A DNA stretch of 7,038 bases from Bacteroidales bacterium (GTDB lineage Bacteria > Bacteroidota > Bacteroidia > Bacteroidales > JAADJA01), in the NCBI GenBank assembly GCA_029934735.1, contig JAOZLR010000058.1, forward strand, positions 1,968 to 9,005, written 5' to 3'. This document shows positions 1-5,334 of the stretch, piece by piece; within the stretch, counting starts at the first letter, position 1; the number at the start of each line of letters is the position of its first letter. The position numbers were made by a program, and so were the translations under genes. Under the pieces are notes generated by a model. It was not told the DNA's origin and made no database searches. It saw nothing but the letters and a program-made list of their open reading frames with translations.

Positions 1-132
1 CTCCATACTTTCGTTCACCACAAGGAAAGCATCAAGAATCTGTTTCGACACGTTGAGAGCCAAAAGTGCTGTTAGCACCAGATACATCATGGCTATCATT
101 TTTTGCCGTGGGGTTTCCTTATATCCTGCCAT
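1..132 (-). CDS. gldM: GldM/PorM, T9SS and gliding motor subunit (N-terminus only, cut by window edge)
   Basis: Only the first 44 codons are present, because the gene continues past the left edge. The translation begins MAGYKETPRQKMIAMMYLVL and continues into a hydrophobic stretch (about residues 12–27) that forms the single transmembrane helix, followed by NVSKQILDAF and VVNESME. This opening is the hallmark of GldM/PorM. In the family, a GldM dimer threads its helices through a GldL pentamer in the inner membrane and projects a long periplasmic shaft that drives the type IX secretion machine and gliding adhesins. Arg9 and Tyr17, reported as important in the motor core of Flavobacterium johnsoniae GldM, are both present at the same numbers. 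The ATG lies 53 bp downstream of the gldL stop with no terminator between, which fits co-transcription. No Shine-Dalgarno sequence is visible. Identification is firm, but nothing can be said about the missing periplasmic domains. Confidence 0.95.
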   Translation of the reverse strand, partial: MAGYKETPRQKMIAMMYLVLTALLALNVSKQILDAFLVVNESME

Positions 133-185
133 TATTTAATTCGATTATTAATTTTTGAGATTTGGTTTTTAGCAAACTAATTATT

Positions 186-1361
186 TTATTTAACATTCAT
201 TGCTGAAAGCATATTTCCGTAAACAGTATTTAGTGCAGCAACTTTTTTGGCAAGATTGTCAAGTTCATTATTATATGTAACAGTCTTATCAGCCGATTCA
301 TTTAGCTTTTCCAGGAAGCCGTCTAATGTCTCCTTCAGTTTTGCTGTTGTTGCAACCTGATCAGAAGTTCCTTTCATTTGATTTTCAAATATAGCATTCA
401 GAGCTACAAGATTTTCCTGATACTTTGCAGTATTATCAATCGAACTGCCCATACTTGATACAAATTGATTTATAGTATCATTTAGCTTACCTGAAGATTC
501 AGCTTGTACTTTTGAATTCTGAAGTTGCATCTCGTAGGTAGCATTAAGTGAAGAAAGATTTTGTGAAATATTATTTAGCTGATCACCATAATCATTTTCT
601 TTCAGATTTGTAAAGTCAAGTGCATCTGCTGATTTTGATAAAACTTCCGCTGATTTTGTATAGTTTTCAGCAAGTACTTTTGCTGAATCGGAAGCAGCTT
701 TTACACTATTGTCAAAATCACTTGTTGCTGATAAGTTACTTTTAAGGGATTCGGACGCCTGAGAATACACATCAGAAAGCCCGTCAGCTGATGTTGAAGC
801 AGTTTTTAATGAGTTTAAATGCTCCTCTGATGCTAAAGTTTCTTCGTTTATTGTTTCAGCTTGCTTGTTGTACGACTCCGAAAGAATTCCAACATTCTCT
901 GACGCAGTCTTCACTTTTTCAGTAAATTTGTTTGTCACACCTGCTACATCCGAAATATCATTCAGGTTATTTGTACTTTCACTAAGTTTGTTTAATCCTT
1001 TTCCCAAGCTATCAATTAATTCTGGACCGACTTTAGCATCTGCAAGCATACCATCAAGATCTTCAGTAAGTCCTTTCCTTGAACTAATGTCATCTTCTAT
1101 ATTATCTGATATTCCGTGGTACATTCCTGCAAGTTCAGGATAAACCATACTCCAGTCAGGATCTATATGTGGGGGTTCAAATGCAGAAAAGAAAAATATA
1201 ATAGCCTCAGTACCGAGACCCACCATAAGCATATAATCGGCTCCCGGATAATGGTTAATTTTAAATAGGGCTCCAAGAATAACCACAGAAGCTCCAATGC
1301 CATACAACTTGGCCATAAAATTCTTAAATCCCTTACTTTTAACTATATTCGCAATTCCCAT
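186..1361 (-). CDS. gldL: GldL/PorL, inner-membrane proton-driven motor subunit of T9SS/gliding, with extended repetitive coiled-coil tail
   Basis: The protein has 391 aa. Residues about 18–36 and 43–60 form two transmembrane helices, followed by the family signature FSAFEPP (58–64). Lys34 and His37 (FKINHY) and Glu52 (GLGTEAIIF) match the conserved Lys, His and Glu of the F. johnsoniae GldL motor, where the Glu is thought to be involved in proton flow. GldL pentamers surround the GldM dimer in the inner membrane and keep the C-terminus in the cytoplasm. From about residue 85 on the protein is hydrophilic, rich in S/N/A/L/E, and predicted helical. It contains three in-register 35-residue units starting at 146, 181 and 216 (pattern K-x-A-S … L-[SA]-[ED]-x-Y), a degenerate fourth around 126, and a second repeat class with LNAxY/F at 272, 321 and 377. 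From memory, F. johnsoniae GldL is about 215 aa and P. gingivalis PorL about 309 aa, so this one is long. It starts at ATG 50 bp after gldK and precedes gldM by 53 bp. Identification is firm; the role of the tail is unknown. Confidence 0.95.
   Translation of the reverse strand: MGIANIVKSKGFKNFMAKLYGIGASVVILGALFKINHYPGADYMLMVGLGTEAIIFFFSAFEPPHIDPDWSMVYPELAGMYHGISDNIEDDISSRKGLTEDLDGMLADAKVGPELIDSLGKGLNKLSESTNNLNDISDVAGVTNKFTEKVKTASENVGILSESYNKQAETINEETLASEEHLNSLKTASTSADGLSDVYSQASESLKSNLSATSDFDNSVKAASDSAKVLAENYTKSAEVLSKSADALDFTNLKENDYGDQLNNISQNLSSLNATYEMQLQNSKVQAESSGKLNDTINQFVSSMGSSIDNTAKYQENLVALNAIFENQMKGTSDQVATTAKLKETLDGFLEKLNESADKTVTYNNELDNLAKKVAALNTVYGNMLSAMNVK
612..926 (-). repeat. Three tandem 105-bp (35-aa) coding repeats in the GldL cytoplasmic tail
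   Basis: At the protein level, residues 146–180, 181–215 and 216–250 of GldL align without gaps at a period of exactly 35 residues (five heptads). Shared positions include Lys at 151/186/221, Ala-Ser at 153–154/188–189/223–224, Leu at 160/195/230, an acidic residue at 162/197/232 and Tyr at 164/199/234. The first half of each unit is the best conserved. A degenerate earlier copy is recognisable around residue 126 (LSEST), 34 residues before LSESY. DNA identity between units is weak, so these are old or selected protein repeats rather than a recent tandem duplication. The heptad-compatible period suggests coiled-coil or helical-bundle packing, which is an inference. Confidence 0.75.
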
Positions 1362-1411
1362 AACAATTTAATATTGAATTATTATTTATGATTAAAAAAT
1401 TGGTTTTATTA

Positions 1412-2776
1412 TTACTTTTTATAAATATGTGATGCTTTAGCCGGATTATCATCTTTTTGTCTTCCCAGAAATGGCTGGATACATCTAAACCCAATGTAAG
1501 ATTTAGCAGTGTCCTGAAATTCATAGGTTCTGCTTGAAACCTGAAGGAAGTTACCAATATCTTTCCAGGAACCGCCCCTAATCACTTTTCTTTTCAAAAC
1601 AGGAGGATCAGCATCTTCAGCATTATACTGATAATTTGGGTTTAAATCCCAGGTGAAGTTATAGGAAGACTCATCAAAAGCATCTCCTGTCCATTCAGCA
1701 ACGTTTCCTGCCATATCATATAATCCCCAGTCGTTTGCAGGATAATGGGCTACAATAATTGGTGTCATTCCGCCATCATCAGAATAATTACCTCTCTGCG
1801 GTTTAAAGTTTGCAAGGAAACATCCCTTATCATTTCTTGTGTAAGGTCCACCCCATGGATAAGGACTAAAATCGTGACCACCTCTGGCTGCCCATTCCCA
1901 TTCAGCCTCTGTTGGCAAACGATAGTCATGAATACTTGCCTGTCCTTTTTTGCCTGCAAGCCAACTATTTTTTCGTTCGGTTCTCCACACGCTAAATGCC
2001 TTTGCCTGTTTCCAGTTTACACCAACAACAGGATAATTATCGTATGCCGGATGCCAAAAATATTTTTGTGTAAGAGGTTCATTAAATGAATATGAGTAAT
2101 CATAAATCCAAACTAAAGTATCAGGATATATGTTAATTTCTTCTTCTCTAACATAAACAGACCTGTCCTGCAAGCCTTGCGGGCGATTTGCGAGCGAAGC
2201 TGTTTTTGGGTCACCTTCCTGCGAATAATCTTTCCTGGCGGCAGCCATTAGGTCAACCCAGTAATATTTGTAATTCAGCTTTCTGGTGTCAATTTCCTTT
2301 TTCCTAAAGAATCTTTCATTTTCCGGCAGAAAAAGTTCTTCCAGTACATCTTTCTCTTCTTCACCATTCCAGTCTATTTTGGTGGACCAGTTGAGGAAAG
2401 GTGGGTCATACATTTCACCTGTTTTTGCATTCTCCTCAATAAGAAAATCTTCAGGTAAAACATCCCCAAGAAGTTGTCTTGCAAGAGAATCTCTTACCCA
2501 AGAAACAAACTGTCTGTATTCGTTATTAGTAATTTCGGTTTCATCCATATAGAATGCACTAACCGTCACAGTTTTTGGTTTAAAAATTTTAGTGTATGCA
2601 ATATCATCCTCACCAACTCCAATTGTAAAACTTCCCATTGGAATATATGCCATTCCATAAGGATCAGGTTGATAAAAAGGTTTTCTGTCTTGCACACCTG
2701 TAAGTTCACCGTTTCCGGAGCTACCACAGCTTCCTAAAAATAATAAACCGGCCAAATAAAAAAGAATACGTTTCAT
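1412..2776 (-). CDS. gldK: GldK/PorK, T9SS outer-membrane ring lipoprotein with FGE-sulfatase-like fold
   Basis: Taken from the ATG at 2776, this gives 454 aa beginning MKRILFYLAGLLFLGSCGSS. That is a lipoprotein signal peptide with lipobox LGSC, so Cys17 would be the lipidated N-terminus. An in-frame TTG at 2821 would bury the signal peptide behind 15 extra residues, so the ATG is preferred. The mature protein carries a formylglycine-generating-enzyme (FGE/SUMF1) domain, with MDETEITNNEYRQF (77–90), VVGVNWKQAKAF (250–261), YRLPTEAEWEWAARGG (285–300), GLYDMAGNVAEWTGD (351–365), VIRGGSWKD (398–406) and SYIGFRC (426–432). An insertion of about 150 residues (95–245) splits the domain, as in GldK/PorK. 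The mature chain has only two further cysteines (319 and 432) and lacks the FGE catalytic cysteine pair, so it is structural rather than enzymatic. In the family, PorK/GldK and PorN/GldN form the large ring under the outer membrane that the GldLM motor drives. It sits 91 bp after porP and 50 bp before gldL. Confidence 0.95.
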   Translation of the reverse strand: MKRILFYLAGLLFLGSCGSSGNGELTGVQDRKPFYQPDPYGMAYIPMGSFTIGVGEDDIAYTKIFKPKTVTVSAFYMDETEITNNEYRQFVSWVRDSLARQLLGDVLPEDFLIEENAKTGEMYDPPFLNWSTKIDWNGEEEKDVLEELFLPENERFFRKKEIDTRKLNYKYYWVDLMAAARKDYSQEGDPKTASLANRPQGLQDRSVYVREEEINIYPDTLVWIYDYSYSFNEPLTQKYFWHPAYDNYPVVGVNWKQAKAFSVWRTERKNSWLAGKKGQASIHDYRLPTEAEWEWAARGGHDFSPYPWGGPYTRNDKGCFLANFKPQRGNYSDDGGMTPIIVAHYPANDWGLYDMAGNVAEWTGDAFDESSYNFTWDLNPNYQYNAEDADPPVLKRKVIRGGSWKDIGNFLQVSSRTYEFQDTAKSYIGFRCIQPFLGRQKDDNPAKASHIYKK

Positions 2777-2867
2777 ATCTAATAGTGATGTTTTTTGATC
2801 AACTTTAATTACTTTACCCAAATTATCCTATGTTTTTACTTTATATTATTAAATTTGTTTCAATTGA

Positions 2868-3839
2868 CTATAAGAACCTTGTATTTTTATAACTCCTTCT
2901 GCCCTTGTCCATATCAATTTTAAAGCAGTATCCAACCATAACTTCATGACTTCCGCTGCTTCCCAAATTTGACGAAGGTATTGTATAAGCATACCCGATT
3001 TTTATATCCTTTATTGAAAGCCCAACCAATATTGACAAAGGGTCAACAACTCTAATTGTGCTATAGCTAACGCCAGCCCATACTTTATTATTGTATTTAA
3101 CCAATGCAGCAATATCAATTTGTGTTTTTGTTATATCTGATTTAACCAATATTGAAGGGTCAATCTCCCAGGAGGGATTATTTTGAAATGTAAAAATGTA
3201 GCCTGCTGAAAAATAATAATGTCGTTTTGTTTTATAGGCCAGAATGTCGCCAGGTGATGATGATTCAGATAATCTTGTAGATGATAGTCCGACATAAAAT
3301 TTATTTGGAATAAAATAATGCAAGCCAAATCCAAAATTAAGAAGCATATCGCTTTCCTGAGCTTTTCCGTCAAGAAGCGGATCACCTTTATCAAGAGCTC
3401 CTTCAATAAGTTTGGTGAAATCAATTTTACCATTTATAAATCCAAACTGCACTCCAATTCCGAGATTTCCCATACCAACATCAACCCTGTAAGCATAACT
3501 GAGAGAAACACCTATTTCATTCCAAAATCCAAGCTTATCGCTATAAACTGTACCTCCAATACCTCCATGCAATACACTAATCGGTGAATTAATAGAAATA
3601 CTATATGTTTCCGGTGCTATCTTATCACCATTCTGATCCTTAAATCCGACCCACTGCTGCCTGGCAAGTCCGGTTGCACAAATTCCATTTAAACTCCCGA
3701 CAAAGGCAGGATTGATAGCAGCATTATGAAACATATTATGTGCATACTGAGCTTCCTGCTGCGCTATAACAGCGCTGGAAGCTAATAAGGATAGTGTAAA
3801 AACACTTGCGATATATATTTTAAACTGACTTAAATTCAT
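2868..3839 (-). CDS. porP: PorP/SprF family type IX secretion outer-membrane protein
   Basis: The protein has 323 aa. Residues 1–26 are a Sec signal peptide (hydrophobic core IYIASVFTLSLLASSAVIA) with likely cleavage before QQEAQ. The mature N-terminus carries the family signature HNAAINPAFVGS (38–49), followed by RQQWVGFKD (60–68). The rest alternates short amphipathic strands with turns (GGIGGTVYSDKLGFW, SLSYAYRVD, FGFGLHYFIPNKFYVGLS, KIGYAYTI, HEVMVGYCF), as in an outer-membrane beta-barrel. PorP/SprF proteins are T9SS components or partners: PorP is essential in P. gingivalis, and SprF is needed for secretion of the adhesin SprB in F. johnsoniae. Placement directly before gldK matches the P. 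gingivalis porPKLMN order, so a general PorP role is more likely than an accessory SprF-type role. It is the first gene of the leftward cluster. The ATG at 3839 has no Shine-Dalgarno sequence. Paralogues are common in the phylum, so the exact symbol is slightly less certain than the family. Confidence 0.9.
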   Translation of the reverse strand: MNLSQFKIYIASVFTLSLLASSAVIAQQEAQYAHNMFHNAAINPAFVGSLNGICATGLARQQWVGFKDQNGDKIAPETYSISINSPISVLHGGIGGTVYSDKLGFWNEIGVSLSYAYRVDVGMGNLGIGVQFGFINGKIDFTKLIEGALDKGDPLLDGKAQESDMLLNFGFGLHYFIPNKFYVGLSSTRLSESSSPGDILAYKTKRHYYFSAGYIFTFQNNPSWEIDPSILVKSDITKTQIDIAALVKYNNKVWAGVSYSTIRVVDPLSILVGLSIKDIKIGYAYTIPSSNLGSSGSHEVMVGYCFKIDMDKGRRSYKNTRFL

Positions 3840-4173
3840 TTTAAAAGGTCGCTAAATTAATAAAAAAAATTAAAAGCAAAATATAACTAGTTATTTTACT
3901 TAAAAATGTGGTAATTTATAAAAGAAATCAAACACTTTTACTACATAAATTATTATTGTGATTGTTAATAACTATTTTTCCTCTATTTTCCTAATTGTAA
4001 AACAAATAACGTTAAAATTTGAAAATTAGTTTATAAGAAAAAAAATCAAAAAATAATTCTTAATTTTAAAGACATCAAAATTGTTGAAAAAGTTGTCTTG
4101 GTTTTTTTTTTACTTATATCCAATAAATTTACTTTTGCGCACTTTTTATATTTAACAATAAATATCTAATAAA
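3840..4173. other. Divergent intergenic region between porP and the YitT-family gene
   Basis: This 334-bp stretch is very AT-rich, with many A and T runs, and shows no open reading frame with recognisable content, no tRNA and no strong hairpin. It must carry the start signals for the leftward T9SS operon and for the rightward YitT-family gene. For the rightward gene a good -7 element is visible at 4130–4137. For porP the only candidate is a poor match (reverse complement of 3877–3885, TATATTTTG) without a visible -33 partner. Nothing else is evident in it. Confidence 0.7.
4130..4137 (+). promoter_or_regulatory. Candidate Bacteroidota -7 element (TACTTTTG) for the YitT-family gene
   Basis: TACTTTTG matches the phylum consensus TAnnTTTG exactly. 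Transcription would start around 4141, giving a leader of roughly 33 nt to the ATG at 4174. No proper -33 TTG lies at the usual 19–23 bp spacing: the nearest upstream TTG (4098–4100) is 29 bp away, and a T-run fills the expected place. This is a consensus match only. Confidence 0.5.
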
Positions 4174-5067
4174 ATGGCATTTTTAGTAAAAGAGAAGTTA
4201 TTCTCAAAAAAATGGTTTGTTGCCTATAGCCTTATAGTGGTAGGATCATTTATCCTTTCAACAGCCTTTGTGTTATTTATAACACCATATAAGTTTGTTC
4301 CCGGAGGTGTTTATGGTATATCAATCATTCTTCATTATTTATTGGGGACCCCTGTCGGATTGATGGCTTTGGTATTTGATATACCATTAACTATAATAGG
4401 TATTAAGATTCTTGGGCCACGCTTTGGAATAAAAACTGTAATCGGTTTTGTGTTAACTGCAGTGTTTGTTGATACTTTGACCTTCTTTTGGGGTTTTGAG
4501 CCACTTATCAAGGATGATGCCCTTTTGTCTGCTATATTCGGTGGTGTTTTAAGCGGTCTTGGGCTGGGATTGATCTTTAAATCAAAAGCCACCTCAGGCG
4601 GTACAGATATTATAGCAATGATATTTGCAAAATACACGCATATGCCAATAGGTCAATTAATGGTCATTGTTGATTCTGTAATAGTATTTATAGGGTTTTT
4701 CTTTTTTAAAGACTGGAAAATTCCATTTTACTCTCTTATAATAATATATATAACAGGCAAAGTTATTGATGTTGTACTTCAGGGAATAAACTATGAAAAA
4801 AGCCTGTTTATTTTTTCGGAAAAAACGGAAGAGATCAGGGATAAAATCATAAATGACCTGAACCGTGGCGGTACTTTTATTAATGGGAAAGGAATGTATA
4901 AGGGAAAGGATAAAACAATAATTTTTACCATCGTTAATCCAAGAGAGCTCGCAATTTTAAAAGATTTTATACAAAAAATTGATCCCAATGCATTTGTAAC
5001 TGTTATGAATGCAAGTGAAATTCTCGGTGAGGGATTTAAATCTTTAAATGAAAAACTAACCGATTAA
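4174..5067 (+). CDS. YitT family integral membrane protein (YitT_membrane plus C-terminal DUF2179 domain)
   Basis: The protein has 297 aa. Hydrophobic segments at about 17–37, 46–57, 61–80, 87–107, 117–135, 160–178 and 184–204 give five to seven membrane passes. FVPGGVYGIS (41–50) and SKATSGGTDIIA (137–148) are the repeated glycine-rich signatures of the two halves of the YitT_membrane (DUF161) domain, which looks internally duplicated. Residues about 208–288 form the soluble DUF2179 domain (KSLFIFSEKTEEI … RGGTFINGKGMYKG … ILGEGF), which has a ferredoxin-like look and is usual at the C-terminus of this family. Full length is typical. Biochemical function is not established for the family; transport has been suggested from topology alone, so I assign none. 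The gene is divergent from the T9SS operon and 42 bp upstream of a zinc-ribbon gene, so the two may share a transcript. The ATG at 4174 has no Shine-Dalgarno sequence, only an A-rich leader. Confidence 0.9.
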   Translation: MAFLVKEKLFSKKWFVAYSLIVVGSFILSTAFVLFITPYKFVPGGVYGISIILHYLLGTPVGLMALVFDIPLTIIGIKILGPRFGIKTVIGFVLTAVFVDTLTFFWGFEPLIKDDALLSAIFGGVLSGLGLGLIFKSKATSGGTDIIAMIFAKYTHMPIGQLMVIVDSVIVFIGFFFFKDWKIPFYSLIIIYITGKVIDVVLQGINYEKSLFIFSEKTEEIRDKIINDLNRGGTFINGKGMYKGKDKTIIFTIVNPRELAILKDFIQKIDPNAFVTVMNASEILGEGFKSLNEKLTD

Positions 5068-5072
5068 TGTTA

Positions 5073-5080
5073 TAATTTTG
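5073..5080 (+). promoter_or_regulatory. Candidate -7 element (TAATTTTG) upstream of the zinc-ribbon gene
   Basis: TAATTTTG, just after the YitT-family stop codon, matches TAnnTTTG and would start a transcript near 5084 with a leader of about 26 nt to the ATG at 5110. No -33 TTG is visible at the right distance in the end of the upstream gene, so read-through from that gene is an equally good explanation. Confidence 0.35.
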
Positions 5081-5109
5081 GTGGATATAAATATTTAATC
5101 TATACTACA

Positions 5110-5319
5110 ATGCAACATTTAAAATACAAATGTCCAAAATGTGGCAATAAGCATTTTGAGACCGGCGAAATGAGAGCTACTGGTAGCTTTGTGACAAAAT
5201 TGTTTAACATTCAAAATAAACGATTTACAACAGTAACATGCACGCAGTGCAGATATACCGAACTCTTTGCCGCTAAAAGTAGCCAGATTGGTAATGTTTT
5301 GGATTTTTTCACAAATTAA
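5110..5319 (+). CDS. Small zinc-ribbon protein, predicted nucleic-acid-binding (DUF2082 / zinc_ribbon_13 type)
   Basis: The protein has 69 aa. Two CxxC knuckles, Cys8/Cys11 (CPKCG) and Cys44/Cys47 (CTQC), are separated by about 32 residues and make a four-cysteine zinc ribbon. Between them lie FETGEMRATG (16–25) and LFNIQNKRFTTVTC (31–44), and after them YTELF (49–53) and GNVLDFF (61–67). This layout and wording fit the short COG3478/DUF2082 family of predicted Zn-ribbon nucleic-acid-binding proteins, recalled from memory. The true molecular role is unknown. The whole protein is the domain, with no extra fusion. It starts 42 bp after the YitT-family gene and ends 15 bp before glyS, and the -33 element of the candidate glyS promoter lies inside its last codons. 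Despite being short, it is well supported by the paired cysteine knuckles and its full use of the space between two genes. Confidence 0.85.
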   Translation: MQHLKYKCPKCGNKHFETGEMRATGSFVTKLFNIQNKRFTTVTCTQCRYTELFAAKSSQIGNVLDFFTN

Positions 5320-5330
5320 TTCTATTTTTG
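5298..5330 (+). promoter_or_regulatory. Candidate glyS promoter: -33 TTTG, 21-bp spacer, -7 TATTTTTG
   Basis: TTTG at 5298–5301 and TATTTTTG at 5323–5330 match both halves of the Bacteroidota housekeeping promoter with a 21-bp spacer. The -33 box is inside the end of the zinc-ribbon gene. The final G of the -7 box is only 4 bp before the glyS ATG at 5335, so transcription would be expected to begin at or within a couple of bases of the start codon. This is the best promoter match in the window. Confidence 0.6.
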
Positions 5331-5334
5331 CGAA

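Noticed and set aside
865..1143. 92-aa open frame on the plus strand inside gldL
   Set aside because: Its Ser/Phe-rich translation is the expected complement of the Ser/Glu/Lys-rich coiled-coil repeats of GldL.
2777..2821. Upstream TTG start giving GldK 15 extra N-terminal residues
   Set aside because: It would place MGKVIKVDQKTSLLD in front of a clear lipoprotein signal peptide; the ATG at 2776 gives a normal signal with the lipobox at Cys17.
2777..2867. Possible separate gldK promoter in the porP–gldK gap
   Set aside because: The best minus-strand match (TAATTTG) is one base short of the consensus and has no clear -33 partner; co-transcription with porP is simpler.
3877..3885. Possible leftward -7 element for porP (reverse complement TATATTTTG)
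   Set aside because: It does not fit TAnnTTTG with correct spacing and has no TTG/TTTG 19–23 bp upstream; the real porP promoter was not identified.
3840..4173. Hidden small RNA or riboswitch in the long AT-rich intergenic region
   Set aside because: No stable stem, GC-rich block or known aptamer-like pattern was seen; the sequence is mostly A/T runs.
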